64,000 bases of DNA from positions 186,001 through 250,000 of the forward strand of contig NZ_JACWFG010000006.1 of the NCBI RefSeq assembly GCF_019749295.1, written 5' to 3'. Position 1 is the stretch's first letter, and every line of letters starts with the position of its first letter. Both the position numbers and the translations under genes were made by a program. This document shows, piece by piece, positions 46,250-56,205 of the stretch. Source of the DNA: Neobacillus niacini. Lineage in GTDB: Bacteria; Bacillota; Bacilli; Bacillales; Cytobacillaceae. Under the pieces are notes generated by a model that saw only the letters and a list, made by a program, of their open reading frames with translations, did not search any database and was not told the origin of the DNA.

Positions 46250-46968
46250 CACTCACAATTTATCCAGCGATTGATATGCGCGGCGGCAATTGCGTACGCC
46301 TTCTTCAGGGTGATTACGATAAAGAAACGATTTATGGTGATTCCCCTTTTGATATGGCTCGCCGTTTTGCAGCAGATGGCGCAGAATGGATACATATGGT
46401 TGATCTTGATGGTGCAAAGGATGGAAAGCGGGTTAATGATCGCTTTGTAATCGAAGCAGCTAAAGAGTTAAAGGTAAAAGTCCAAATTGGCGGCGGGATT
46501 CGATCTGAAGAAGATATCCTTCATTATTTGGAAAATGGTGTTACTCGCGTAATTATTGGAAGTATTGCTGTTTCTAATCCACAGTTTGCGATAGAGATGA
46601 TCCAGAAATATGGAGAGCAGATTGTTGTGGGGATTGATGCGAAAAATGGCTTCGTGGCTACCCATGGCTGGCTGACTACTTCAGAAGTTAAGGCAGTAGA
46701 ACTGAGCAAACGCTTTGCGGACGCTGGTGCCGCGAACTTTATTTTTACTGATATTGCTACGGACGGTACTTTGTCAGGACCTAATATTGCGGCAGTTTGT
46801 GAAATGGCACGGGCGACAGGAAAAAATGTTATTGCCTCAGGCGGAGTGAGCAGTTTAGCTGATTTAAGTGCTCTAAACGCAGAAGGGGTTCGGGGAGCAA
46901 TTGTAGGAAAAGCTCTGTATGAGAACCGCTTTACATTGAAGGAAGCACTGAATGAGGTGAAAAAATGA
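46246..46968 (+). CDS. hisA: ProFAR isomerase
   Basis: This 240-residue (beta/alpha)8 barrel isomerises the aminoimidazole carboxamide ribotide intermediate. It starts with YPAIDMRGG and has the catalytic Asp pair in AIDMR and [14 protein letters not shown] overlaps join it to hisH and hisF. Confidence 0.97.
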   Translation: MTLTIYPAIDMRGGNCVRLLQGDYDKETIYGDSPFDMARRFAADGAEWIHMVDLDGAKDGKRVNDRFVIEAAKELKVKVQIGGGIRSEEDILHYLENGVTRVIIGSIAVSNPQFAIEMIQKYGEQIVVGIDAKNGFVATHGWLTTSEVKAVELSKRFADAGAANFIFTDIATDGTLSGPNIAAVCEMARATGKNVIASGGVSSLADLSALNAEGVRGAIVGKALYENRFTLKEALNEVKK

Positions 46969-47726
46969 CACTTACGAAACGAATCATCCCCTGTCTTGAT
47001 GTAAAAGAGGGAAGAGTGGTTAAAGGGATTCAGTTTGTTCAGCTTCGAGATGCAGGGGACCCTGTAGAACTTGCAAGGTTTTATGATGAACAAGGAGCAG
47101 ATGAGCTTGTCTTCCTCGATATCTCAGCATCGGTTGAAGGAAGAAAAACGATGGTCGAGGTGGTAAAGGCTGTTGCTTCAGAACTCGCTATTCCATTTAC
47201 AGTAGGAGGCGGGATTAATTCCTTAGAGGATATGAAACGAATCTTGCGTGCGGGTGCTGATAAGGTGTCATTAAATACCGCGGCTGTAGTGAATCCTGCG
47301 CTAATTTCTGTGGGTGCAGGTTACTTTGGAACACAATGCATTGTCGTTGCTATAGATGCGAAGTATGATGAAGAGATGGGAACCTGGCGTGTTTATACTC
47401 ATGGAGGCCGGACACCAACTGAGCGGAAAGTAATTGAATGGGCAAAAGAAGCAGCCCAGCTTGGAGCAGGTGAAATCTTGCTGACAAGTATGGATAGTGA
47501 TGGAGAGAAAAATGGATTTGATCTTCAGTTGACAAAGGCGGTAAGTGAGGCTGTGACCATTCCAGTGATTGCTTCCGGAGGTGCTGGAAACGCTAGTCAT
47601 TTTGAAGAGGCATTTGTAGATGGCAAAGCAGATGCAGCTCTTGCTGCTTCCATCTTTCATTATAAAGAGACGTCAGTTCACGAAGTGAAAAGCTATTTGC
47701 TAGAGAAGGGAGTGAGTGTCCGATGA
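46965..47726 (+). CDS. hisF: Imidazoleglycerol-phosphate synthase, cyclase subunit
   Basis: HisF closes the imidazole ring with ammonia passed from HisH. The 253-residue barrel starts [16 protein letters not shown] and has the second catalytic Asp in [14 protein letters not shown]. It is a paralogue of hisA next to it. Confidence 0.98.
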   Translation: MTLTKRIIPCLDVKEGRVVKGIQFVQLRDAGDPVELARFYDEQGADELVFLDISASVEGRKTMVEVVKAVASELAIPFTVGGGINSLEDMKRILRAGADKVSLNTAAVVNPALISVGAGYFGTQCIVVAIDAKYDEEMGTWRVYTHGGRTPTERKVIEWAKEAAQLGAGEILLTSMDSDGEKNGFDLQLTKAVSEAVTIPVIASGGAGNASHFEEAFVDGKADAALAASIFHYKETSVHEVKSYLLEKGVSVR

Positions 47727-48340
47727 ATATTCGATTTGATGAAAAAGGTCTTGTACCTGCAATCGTTCAGGATGCTGATACGAAGGAAGTATTAACGTTA
47801 GCGTTTATGAATCAGGAATCACTGACAAAAACATTAGAAACAGGAGAAACATGGTTTTACAGCCGTTCGCGTCAGGAGTTATGGAATAAAGGAGCTACAA
47901 GCGGGAATACTCAATCGGTCGTAAGTGTGAAATATGACTGTGATCAAGACGCTGTCCTTGTGCTAGTGCAACCAAAAGGGCCGGCATGTCATACAGGAGC
48001 TGTTAGCTGCTTCTCAGAGGGTGTAGTGACGGAGAGAGAAACCATTAATCTGGCAGATTATCAAATTCTCCAGTCATTAGAGCAGTTAATTATCGAACGT
48101 GAAAAAGAACGTCCAGAAGGGGCGTATACCACTTACCTATTCGAAAAAGGCGTAGATAAAATCTTGAAAAAAGTCGGAGAAGAAGCATCCGAAGTCATCA
48201 TCGCCGCCAAAAACCGCGACACAGAAGAACTAAAATGGGAAGCCGCAGACCTCCTCTACCACCTGCAAGTATTACTAGTCGAGCAGGGACTGCCATTTAA
48301 AGAAGTATTGAAAACATTAGAAGAACGACATAAACGATGA
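47723..48340 (+). CDS. hisI: Bifunctional phosphoribosyl-AMP cyclohydrolase / phosphoribosyl-ATP pyrophosphatase
   Basis: The 205-residue fusion does steps two and three of the pathway. The cyclohydrolase domain (about 1-110) has [19 protein letters not shown] and the metal Cys residues in YDCDQD and CHTGAVSC. The pyrophosphatase domain (about 115-205) has [18 protein letters not shown]. It ends the operon. hisC (aminotransferase) and a histidinol-phosphatase are not in this window. Confidence 0.97.
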   Translation: MNIRFDEKGLVPAIVQDADTKEVLTLAFMNQESLTKTLETGETWFYSRSRQELWNKGATSGNTQSVVSVKYDCDQDAVLVLVQPKGPACHTGAVSCFSEGVVTERETINLADYQILQSLEQLIIEREKERPEGAYTTYLFEKGVDKILKKVGEEASEVIIAAKNRDTEELKWEAADLLYHLQVLLVEQGLPFKEVLKTLEERHKR

Positions 48341-48362
48341 TACTGTAACGGTGCCTGTCACC

Positions 48363-48411
48363 AAATATACAAAAACACGCTGTTATGCAGCGTGTTTTTG
48401 TATATTTGGAT
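48363..48411. terminator. Unusually long perfect hairpin after hisI
   Basis: Two 22-base arms pair without a mismatch around the loop TTATG (arms 48363-48384 and 48390-48411). The inner part, AACACGCTG with CAGCGTGTT and TTTTTG, works as an intrinsic terminator on both strands. The outer AT-rich arms are more than a terminator needs. Confidence 0.85.
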
Positions 48412-48517
48412 ATTCTTCCAATATGCGCCAAACTATTGAATCCCTTCTCGTTCATGGTGAGGGTGTGGTATACTACATAAGTTAGTTTATTGTATAGATG
48501 TAAAGATGGAGGTCTCC

Positions 48518-50011
48518 ATGATTAAAGACTCGAAAGCAAGAATTCAAAAGGGAAAGATTCTTTCATTTGTTCCTAATGGGGAATATTATTTCACGAAGGG
48601 TATTAAAGCATACCATCGCCGTGATTATAAGAAAGCAAAAAAATATCTTCAACGTGCGATGCAGCTGGAGCCGGGTGAACCTATGATAACCTGTCAGCTT
48701 GCTATAGTTTCAGCTGAACTTAGTGAGTTCGAGAACTCTAATCGACTTCTGCATTTAATCCTTGAAGATCTTGATGAAGAAATGGCTGAATGTCATTATT
48801 TTTTAGCAAATAATTATGCCCATATGGGGTTTTTTAAAGATGCATATCATCATGCTAATTTGTATTTGGAATTGGATCCAAATGGTGATTTTAGTGAAGA
48901 TACTGAAGACCTTCTAGAGCTTCTTTCGTTAGAAACCGATGGCTTGGAGGATGAAATATACGAACAGGATGACTTAATCATTAAGCAGGAACAGGCTCGT
49001 GATTTATTAGAGTCAGGCTATTTTCCTAAAGCGATTGAATTGCTAAAGGATGTTGTAGAAGCATACCCAGAATATTGGTCTGCCTATAACAATTTAGCAC
49101 TTGCCTATTTTTACTTAGGTAAAGCCCAAAAAGCAGAATCGATTCTTGATGATGTATTAGAAAGAAATCCAGGGAATCTACATGCATTGTGTAATCGCCT
49201 AGTCTTTGCTTATTACCAAGGTAAAACGAAAGCGGTAGGACGCTTACTGGATTCTCTAAAGAAAATTCAGCCGATGCTCATTGATCATCAATTTAAATTA
49301 GGGGCAACCTTTGCATTAATAGGTGAATACGAATCTGCCTATTTTTGGCTGAAAAAGCTTTATAAAAACGGTTTTGAAGGTGATGGTCCTTTCTATTATT
49401 GGCTTTCCTACTCTGCCTATTATACAAACCACGAAAACTTCGCACGCAGTATTTGGAAAATAGCTCTTGAACGTAACCCGGATAAAGAAGGATTTGAGCC
49501 TTGGAATGTTGAAAAACCCGTTGCAAATGGCTTTGAGGATCACTCTGGTTCTATTTTTCAAAAATTAGATAGTGATTACATCGAAGAACGTTTATTTGCG
49601 ATATTCTTGGCCTCTGTATCAGATAAAACAGAAGAAATCTTCTCGTCTAAACGTTTTTGTCAAAATGAGAAGCTTACATCGCTGGAAAAAAACTATGTTT
49701 CTGTTGTGAAGTCAGGAACTCCTTCACCAATTAAAGATGCACAGGACATTGCACAGCTTCTTTATGAAAAACATCAGCCAATTGGGACGGTCGAATCAGG
49801 ATTATATTTAATGTGGTTTTCGGTTTTTGTTGAAATGTACCAGTCGCAGATTAATCTTACTAATAAACGTGCTTGGGCTGGAGCGATGGAATATGTCTGG
49901 TATAAGTCGGGCAATGAAAAGGTATCACAGCATGAAATTGCCAAACGCTACGATATCTCACCAGCAACCATTGGGAAATATGTAAAGTTAGTGACCAAAC
50001 ACCTGAATTAA
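48518..50011 (+). CDS. yvcD: TPR protein with C-terminal helix-turn-helix (YvcD-like)
   Basis: This 497-residue cytoplasmic protein has several TPR-like repeats: about 26-130, and a clear pair at about 165-225 (YWSAYNNLALAYFYLGKAQKAE). The last 35 residues (SQHEIAKRYDISPATIGKYVKLV) form a helix-turn-helix. The function is unknown. B. subtilis YvcD sits between hisI and trxB in the same way. The start is the ATG after GGAGG; an earlier ATG overlaps the ribosome site. Confidence 0.83.
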   Translation: MIKDSKARIQKGKILSFVPNGEYYFTKGIKAYHRRDYKKAKKYLQRAMQLEPGEPMITCQLAIVSAELSEFENSNRLLHLILEDLDEEMAECHYFLANNYAHMGFFKDAYHHANLYLELDPNGDFSEDTEDLLELLSLETDGLEDEIYEQDDLIIKQEQARDLLESGYFPKAIELLKDVVEAYPEYWSAYNNLALAYFYLGKAQKAESILDDVLERNPGNLHALCNRLVFAYYQGKTKAVGRLLDSLKKIQPMLIDHQFKLGATFALIGEYESAYFWLKKLYKNGFEGDGPFYYWLSYSAYYTNHENFARSIWKIALERNPDKEGFEPWNVEKPVANGFEDHSGSIFQKLDSDYIEERLFAIFLASVSDKTEEIFSSKRFCQNEKLTSLEKNYVSVVKSGTPSPIKDAQDIAQLLYEKHQPIGTVESGLYLMWFSVFVEMYQSQINLTNKRAWAGAMEYVWYKSGNEKVSQHEIAKRYDISPATIGKYVKLVTKHLN

Positions 50012-50050
50012 GCAGATAAATGGACTTCGGAACGATTGTTTAATACGATT

Positions 50051-50084
50051 AAGTAGGGAATACTATACTTAATCGTATTTTTTT
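50051..50084 (+). terminator. Intrinsic terminator of yvcD
   Basis: AATACGATTAAGTA pairs with TACTTAATCGTATT, followed by a T-run. Confidence 0.85.
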
Positions 50085-50094
50085 ATATATTTAT

Positions 50095-50213
50095 ATCTAG
50101 CTGCAGCGCCTAGGGGCTCGGGTCATAAGCCAATCCGTCAAGAAGGTTAAAGAGCAACCTTCATGCCGGCTCGTCTTATGCCTGTCGCCCCTGAGCAAGG
50201 CGCTTCCGCTTTT
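50095..50213. repeat. Hairpin-forming dispersed repeat of Bacillus type
   Basis: About 120 bases fold end to end. The outer arms AGCGCCTAGGGGCTCGGG and CGCCCCTGAGCAAGGCGCTT are inversely repeated with small bulges. Next come CATAAG and CTTATG, and the tip stem is GAAGGTT with AACCTTC. It is GC-rich against its surroundings. I recognise the motif (TCTAGCTGCAGCGCCTAGG) as one repeated between genes in many bacilli. It sits directly before the trxB ribosome site, so it is transcribed or overlaps its promoter. Confidence 0.75.
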
Positions 50214-50215
50214 AA

Positions 50216-51184
<969 letters not shown>

Positions 51185-51297
51185 TTTACAGATTCTTCAT
51201 ATTCGTAATCCTGTTTTAATTCTGTTGTAACAATGGTGAAATATTAATAAGGTACAATGTAATTAAGAATTGACCCCCTTTAAAATATTCACTTGGT

Positions 51298-51331
51298 GCA
51301 CAGGCTTTTCAAGCCTGTGCTATTTTTTTAC
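51298..51331 (+). terminator. Intrinsic terminator of trxB
   Basis: A perfect 10-bp stem GCACAGGCTT with AAGCCTGTGC, loop TTC, followed by TATTTTTTT. Confidence 0.92.
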
Positions 51332-51364
51332 ATATTTTTAACATAATTAAGAAATCTGATTTCA

Positions 51365-51393
51365 TTGTGACCGCTTACCAAAAGGAGTATAAT
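51365..51393 (+). promoter_or_regulatory. Promoter of the nudix-rapZ-yvcK-whiA-crh operon
   Basis: TTGTGA, 17-base spacer, TATAAT. Confidence 0.72.
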
Positions 51394-51458
51394 AAGAGGA
51401 ATAAATATATGCTATTTTGCAAAATTACTTAGCTTGATATATAGAGAAGGTGTTTGTT

Positions 51459-51917
51459 GTGCAGCGAGTCACCAATTGTGTATTAATAAGAGATAATCAA
51501 GTATTGATGTTGAAAAAACCGCGCCGCGGCTGGTGGGTTGCACCAGGAGGTAAAATGGAGCCGGGTGAATCTGTAAGAGACTCCTGCATCCGTGAATACC
51601 GGGAAGAAACAGGAATATACTTAAAAAACCCACAATTGAAGGGTATTTTTACGTTTATTATGAAAGAAAATGATCAAGTGTTATCCGAATGGATGATGTT
51701 TACCTTTGTTGCAAATGATTCAGATGGAATGAGTTTTGATGAGTCAGATGAAGGTAAGCTTGAATGGCAGCAGCTAGATCAACTAAAAAATCTGCCAATG
51801 GCGGCAGGTGATTATCATATAATCGATTACATGGTTCATGGAAATGGGATTATTTACGGTACTTTTACTTATACCAGAGATTTTCAACTTATCAGTTATC
51901 GATTAGATCCAAGTTAA
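51459..51917 (+). CDS. yvcI: Nudix hydrolase (YvcI-like)
   Basis: This 152-residue protein has the Nudix box starting GGKMEPGESVRDSC and ending REYREETGI, which binds the metal for cleaving nucleoside-diphosphate-linked compounds. The substrate is unknown; similarity in length to 8-oxo-dGTP hydrolases proves little. I chose the GTG at 51459, eight bases after AGAAGG; a GTG at 51450 would overlap the ribosome site. It leads the operon as in B. subtilis. Confidence 0.88.
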   Translation: MQRVTNCVLIRDNQVLMLKKPRRGWWVAPGGKMEPGESVRDSCIREYREETGIYLKNPQLKGIFTFIMKENDQVLSEWMMFTFVANDSDGMSFDESDEGKLEWQQLDQLKNLPMAAGDYHIIDYMVHGNGIIYGTFTYTRDFQLISYRLDPS

Positions 51918-51935
51918 CTTTAGGGGGAATAGAAA

Positions 51936-52829
51936 ATGAGTACCGGAACAACAAATGAAACTCAAATGGTCATCATTACGGGAATGTCAGGAGCCGGAAA
52001 AACGGTTGCTATCCAAAGTTTAGAGGACTTAGGTTTTTTCTGCGTGGACAATCTGCCTCCGACACTGCTTCCAAAATTCCTTGAACTAATGAAGGAATCT
52101 GGGAATAAAATGAATAAAGTAGCATTGGTGATGGATCTAAGAGGAAGAGAGTTCTTTGATCATTTATTTAAAGCACTAGATGAACTAGCAGAAACCTCAT
52201 GGGTGAGTCCGCAAATCTTATTCTTAGATGCTGATGACTCTACTTTAGTTAGAAGATATAAGGAAACAAGAAGATTTCATCCACTGGCTCAATCTGGTTT
52301 GCCATTAGAGGGAATTAAATTAGAGAGAGAGCTTCTAGATGAATTGAAGGGTAGAGCCCAGCTTATCTATAACACTTCACAAATGAAACCCCGTGAATTA
52401 CGTGAGAAGATTATTACGGAATTTACTACGAATAATCAATCAATTTTTACCGTCAATGTCATGTCTTTTGGATTTAAGCATGGAATTCCAATTGACGCCG
52501 ATCTTGTATTTGATGTACGTTTCCTGCCAAATCCTCATTATATTGATCACATGAGACCTAAGACAGGACTCGATGAAGAGGTTTCCAGCTACGTGTTAAA
52601 ATGGAATGAAACGCATAAATTCATTGAGAAGGTAACCGATTTACTAAGCTTTATGCTTCCTCATTATAAGCGGGAAGGAAAAGCGCAGCTTGTGATTGCT
52701 ATAGGCTGTACCGGCGGGCAGCATCGCTCCGTTACACTGGCAGAATATCTAGCTAAATATTTTGGAAATGACTATAAGACACTAGTTTCACATCGTGACA
52801 TTGAGAGGAGAAAGGATCAGACGACATGA
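51936..52829 (+). CDS. rapZ: RapZ/YvcJ nucleotide-binding protein
   Basis: This 297-residue P-loop protein has Walker A GMSGAGKT and the C-terminal domain with [10 protein letters not shown]. In E. coli RapZ controls small-RNA decay in amino-sugar synthesis. In B. subtilis the homologue YvcJ hydrolyses GTP and ATP and affects competence. The four-base overlap ATGA with yvcK implies coupled translation. Confidence 0.95.
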   Translation: MSTGTTNETQMVIITGMSGAGKTVAIQSLEDLGFFCVDNLPPTLLPKFLELMKESGNKMNKVALVMDLRGREFFDHLFKALDELAETSWVSPQILFLDADDSTLVRRYKETRRFHPLAQSGLPLEGIKLERELLDELKGRAQLIYNTSQMKPRELREKIITEFTTNNQSIFTVNVMSFGFKHGIPIDADLVFDVRFLPNPHYIDHMRPKTGLDEEVSSYVLKWNETHKFIEKVTDLLSFMLPHYKREGKAQLVIAIGCTGGQHRSVTLAEYLAKYFGNDYKTLVSHRDIERRKDQTT

Positions 52830-53809
52830 GCGAGTTAGGACAGCCAAGAATCGTCATCATTGGCGGCGGAACAGGATTGCCGGTTTTACTGCGAGGATTA
52901 AAACAATATCCAGTGGATATTACTGCCATTGTGACGGTTGCGGATGATGGCGGCAGTTCAGGAAGAATACGAGATGACCTGCAAATTCCGCCGCCAGGAG
53001 ATATCCGAAATGTGTTAGCTGCTTTATCGGATGTTGAACCATTGGTTGAAGAAATGTTTCAGCATCGATTTAAAACCTCAAATGAATTATCGGGTCATTC
53101 ACTTGGTAATTTAATTTTGGCTGCAATGACATCCATTACCGGGAACTTTGTCCACGCTATTCAAGAAATGAGTAAAGTATTAAATGTCCGTGGAAAGGTA
53201 TTGCCTGCAGCCAACCAGAGCGTTGTTCTTCATGCAGAAATGGAGGACGGATCCATTGTTTCAGGTGAATCAAAAATTCCCTATTCCGGTAAAAGAATTA
53301 AAAGAGTATTTTTAACACCAAAGTTTATCCGCCCTCTGCCGGAAACTTTACAAGCTATTAGACAAGCGGATCTAATTATTATTGGACCAGGCAGTTTATA
53401 TACGAGTATCTTGCCTAATTTACTTGTACCAAGATTAGGCGAAGAAGTTTGCAAGGCTCATGCTAAAAAGGTGTATATTTGTAATTTGATGACACAAGCA
53501 GGTGAAACACATGGATTCACAGCCAGTGATCATGTCAAAGCCATATATGATCATATGGCCTGCGCTTTCATGGATACCATTTTAGTTAACGACAAAGAAA
53601 TTCCAGAAGATATCCAACTCCGTTATAATGAGGAGCTTGCAGATCCTGTCAATTATGATTTGGATCGAATTTTTGAGCTTGGATTAGAAGTCGTTCATGC
53701 AGACATTGCGGTCCAGGAAAATGGTGCATTAAGACATGATCCAAAAAAGGTTGCTAAAATACTATATAATTTACTCGTAGATGAAACCAAAAAGAGATAT
53801 CAAGCGTAA
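52826..53809 (+). CDS. yvcK: YvcK (GlmR/MgfK) UDP-GlcNAc-binding metabolic regulator
   Basis: This 327-residue Rossmann protein has [13 protein letters not shown] at the start, ADDGGSSGR and [15 protein letters not shown]. The family binds UDP-sugars and, in B. subtilis, is needed on gluconeogenic carbon sources and stimulates GlmS. The link between carbon state and wall precursors fits its operon mates RapZ and Crh. Confidence 0.95.
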   Translation: MSELGQPRIVIIGGGTGLPVLLRGLKQYPVDITAIVTVADDGGSSGRIRDDLQIPPPGDIRNVLAALSDVEPLVEEMFQHRFKTSNELSGHSLGNLILAAMTSITGNFVHAIQEMSKVLNVRGKVLPAANQSVVLHAEMEDGSIVSGESKIPYSGKRIKRVFLTPKFIRPLPETLQAIRQADLIIIGPGSLYTSILPNLLVPRLGEEVCKAHAKKVYICNLMTQAGETHGFTASDHVKAIYDHMACAFMDTILVNDKEIPEDIQLRYNEELADPVNYDLDRIFELGLEVVHADIAVQENGALRHDPKKVAKILYNLLVDETKKRYQA

Positions 53810-53853
53810 TAATAATACCCGGCTTAAAAAACCAGGTAAAAGGGGGTGAAGGG

Positions 53854-54804
53854 ATGTCTTTCGCTTCGGAAACGAAAAAAGAATTAACGAATTTGGAAAT
53901 AAAGCCATGCTGTGTTCGTGCTGAACTCTCGGCTCTCATACGAATGAATGGTTCTATGTCTTTTTCTAATCGGAAGTTGATAGTAGATATTCAAACTGAA
54001 AATGCAGCGATTGCAAGAAGAATTTATACTCTAATTAAAAAGAGCTATGATGTACCGGTTGAACTGCTTGTTCGAAAGAAAATGAGATTAAAAAAGAACA
54101 ATGTTTACATCGTCCGTTTGTCACAACGGGCAAAAGAAATACTCGAGGATATGAAAATCCTTGGTGAAGGATTTACCTTCATCCATGATATAGCCAGTGA
54201 TCTTATTAAAAAGAAATGTTGTAAACGTTCTTATTTACGGGGTGCTTTTCTTGCGGGAGGTTCTGTAAATAATCCGGAAACATCATCATATCATTTGGAA
54301 ATTGCTTCGCTATATAAGGAACATAACGATTCCTTATGCGAGTTAATGAATAAATTTGGTCTCAATAGCAAAACGCTTGAGCGAAAAAAAGGCTATATTA
54401 CTTACTTAAAGGAAGCAGAGAAGATTACCGAGTATTTAAATATCGTTGGTGCAGTAAATGCCCTTCTTCGATTTGAAGATGTGCGGATTGTACGGGATAT
54501 GCGAAATTCGGTTAATCGACTGGTTAATTGTGAAACAGCTAACTTAAATAAGACCATTGGAGCTTCTATTCGTCAGGTTGAAAATATACGCTATATAAAC
54601 GATACAGTTGGGCTGCATATACTACCTGAAAAACTAAGGGAAATTGCTGAACTCCGTCTCCATTACACGGATGTGACCCTGAAGGAATTAGGAGAGATGG
54701 TTGCTGGAGGGACGATTAGTAAATCGGGAATTAATCATCGTTTAAGAAAGATAGATGAAATCGCCGAAAAGTTACGTATAGGTGAAGCAGTTCCAAGAAA
54801 ATAG
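53854..54804 (+). CDS. whiA: WhiA DNA-binding protein
   Basis: This 316-residue protein has two degenerate LAGLIDADG homing-endonuclease folds (around [10 protein letters not shown] and [14 protein letters not shown]) and a C-terminal helix-turn-helix ([11 protein letters not shown]...[10 protein letters not shown]). WhiA controls sporulation genes in Streptomyces and affects division and chromosome segregation in B. subtilis. Catalytic residues of the endonuclease are absent, as expected. Confidence 0.96.
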   Translation: MSFASETKKELTNLEIKPCCVRAELSALIRMNGSMSFSNRKLIVDIQTENAAIARRIYTLIKKSYDVPVELLVRKKMRLKKNNVYIVRLSQRAKEILEDMKILGEGFTFIHDIASDLIKKKCCKRSYLRGAFLAGGSVNNPETSSYHLEIASLYKEHNDSLCELMNKFGLNSKTLERKKGYITYLKEAEKITEYLNIVGAVNALLRFEDVRIVRDMRNSVNRLVNCETANLNKTIGASIRQVENIRYINDTVGLHILPEKLREIAELRLHYTDVTLKELGEMVAGGTISKSGINHRLRKIDEIAEKLRIGEAVPRK

Positions 54805-54830
54805 AGGAAAAACATGAGGAGGAAATTATT

Positions 54831-55088
54831 ATGGTAGAAAAACAAGTTGAAGTAAAGTTGAAAACGGGTTTACAGGCAAGACCTGCAGCATTATTTGTCC
54901 AGGAAGCAAATAGATTTTCATCCGATATTTTTTTAGAGAAAGATGGTAAAAAGGTAAATGCAAAAAGTATTATGGGTCTTATGAGCCTAGCGGTTGGTTC
55001 TGGGGTGGCTGTTAATATTATTGCTGAAGGTGATGACGAAGAAAGTGCAGTAGTAGCTTTGTCTAATTTTGTTCAAAATGAACAATAA
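54831..55088 (+). CDS. crh: Crh, catabolite-repression HPr-like protein
   Basis: The 85-residue HPr paralogue has Gln15 (GLQARPAA) where HPr has the PTS-phosphorylated His, so it cannot carry sugar-transport phosphate. Ser46 (NAKSIMGLM) is kept, so HprK can phosphorylate it and it can then act as a CcpA corepressor. The operon position after whiA matches B. subtilis. Confidence 0.96.
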   Translation: MVEKQVEVKLKTGLQARPAALFVQEANRFSSDIFLEKDGKKVNAKSIMGLMSLAVGSGVAVNIIAEGDDEESAVVALSNFVQNEQ

Positions 55089-55093
55089 AAAGA

Positions 55094-55134
55094 AAAAGAG
55101 TTTAGCCGAAAAATTGGCCAAACTCTTTTTTTCG
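55094..55134 (+). terminator. Intrinsic terminator of the crh operon
   Basis: AAAGAGTTTAGCC pairs with GGCCAAACTCTTT (one mismatch), followed by a T-run. Confidence 0.88.
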
Positions 55135-55181
55135 TAGGCTTTCAAAAGTAAATATTTACTCTTAACACAGCTTTTTTTATA

Positions 55182-55210
55182 AAAAAACAGCCGAAATGAA
55201 ATCGGCTGCT
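55182..55210 (-). terminator. Intrinsic terminator of clpP
   Basis: On the minus strand GCAGCCGA pairs with TCGGCTGT around TTTCATT, followed by seven T. Confidence 0.87.
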
Positions 55211-55217
55211 CTACTTA

Positions 55218-55823
55218 TTATTTATCTTTCTTTTCTTCTGCAAGGCTTCTTGTGATGATGTGGTCGACTAGGCCGTATTCTTTTGCTCTTTCAGCTGTCA
55301 TGAAGTTATCACGGTCTGTGTCCTTTTGGATTACTTCTAGTGGCTGGCCAGTACGCTCTGCTAGGATTCCATTCAATTTCTCACGAAGGAATAGAATACG
55401 CTTAGCTGCGATTTCAATTTCAGTTGCCTGCCCTTGTGCACCGCCTAATGGCTGATGAATCATTACTTCAGCATTTGGTAATGCATAACGCTTTCCTTTT
55501 GTACCAGCTGCAAGTAAGAAAGCTCCCATAGATGCAGCCATACCAATACAAATGGTTTGAACGTCTGGCTTAATGAACTGCATAGTATCATAGATAGCCA
55601 TACCAGCTGTAATACTGCCGCCTGGGCTGTTGATATAAATAGATATATCCTTTTCAGGGTTTTCTGCTTCAAGGAATAGTAATTGTGCAACAATACTATT
55701 AGCAACATGATCATCAATACCACTGCCAAGCATAATAATCCGGTCTTTTAATAAACGAGAGTAGATGTCATATGCTCTCTCACCACGGTTTGTTTGTTCA
55801 ATAACTGTAGGAATCAAATTCAT
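55218..55823 (-). CDS. clpP: ATP-dependent Clp protease proteolytic subunit
   Basis: ClpP forms the proteolytic double ring used by ClpC, ClpE and ClpX in protein quality control and regulation. The 201-residue protein has the catalytic Ser in [11 protein letters not shown], the His in MIHQPLGG and the Asp in [15 protein letters not shown] precedes the ATG. It is monocistronic and carries a CtsR operator over its promoters. Confidence 0.98.
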   Translation of the reverse strand: MNLIPTVIEQTNRGERAYDIYSRLLKDRIIMLGSGIDDHVANSIVAQLLFLEAENPEKDISIYINSPGGSITAGMAIYDTMQFIKPDVQTICIGMAASMGAFLLAAGTKGKRYALPNAEVMIHQPLGGAQGQATEIEIAAKRILFLREKLNGILAERTGQPLEVIQKDTDRDNFMTAERAKEYGLVDHIITRSLAEEKKDK

Positions 55824-55858
55824 TTTTCTTCCTCCTTTTAAGTATGAAAGTATTAATA

Positions 55859-55898
55859 TGTATAGTTAATGATACACTGATGGTCAATTAAGGTCAAA
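55859..55898 (-). promoter_or_regulatory. CtsR operator over two overlapping clpP promoters
   Basis: The heptad pair GGTCAAT-TAA-GGTCAAA (55882-55898, plus strand) matches the CtsR consensus RGTCAAA-N3-RGTCAAA with one change. On the minus strand each heptad supplies a TTGACC -35 box: one has TATACA 17 bases on (55864-55859), the other TATCAT 17 bases on (55874-55869). Heat release of CtsR would free both. Confidence 0.85.
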
Positions 55899-55975
55899 CA
55901 ATTCGCCTTTATATTTGTTCGACAACTTTCCCTATCTAAGCATAACCATTGTGCGTTTTTTTAAACCTAACACAC

Positions 55976-56004
55976 TTGCAAAGTTTTGCAAATTGGCATA
56001 TAAT
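55976..56004 (+). promoter_or_regulatory. Promoter of the tRNA-Arg gene
   Basis: TTGCAA, 17-base spacer, TATAAT, ending 18 bases before the tRNA. Confidence 0.8.
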
Positions 56005-56022
56005 ATGTAAGTCGTCAATTTA

Positions 56023-56094
56023 GCGCTCGTGGTGCAACGGATAGCACGTAAGATTCCGGTTCTTAAAATGGGGGTTCGATTCCCTCCGAGCGCG
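56023..56094 (+). tRNA. tRNA-Arg (anticodon CCG)
   Basis: Full cloverleaf: acceptor GCGCTCG with CGAGCGC and discriminator G; D stem GTGC/GCAC; anticodon stem TAAGA/TCTTA with loop TTCCGGT, giving CCG (56056-56058) for codon CGG; T stem GGGGG/CCCTC with loop TTCGATT. CCA is not encoded. A lone tRNA-Arg next to clpP is also found in B. subtilis. Confidence 0.95.
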
Positions 56095-56099
56095 TCATT

Positions 56100-56137
56100 C
56101 AAACCTCCTTTTACAAATGTAAAGGGAGGTTTTTATT
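56100..56137 (+). terminator. Terminator of the tRNA gene
   Basis: AACCTCCTTTTACA pairs with GTAAAGGGAGGTT, followed by a T-run. Confidence 0.88.
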
Positions 56138-56205
56138 ATCTAGATGATAATTTCCATTCACGAAAGCCCTTTCATCATGTAAAATAGAGCAAGGGGGGAT
56201 CAGTA

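Noticed and set aside
48363..48411. Attachment site of a mobile element
   Set aside because: A perfect inverted repeat with T-runs at an operon end is better explained as a terminator; no integrase or direct repeat is near.
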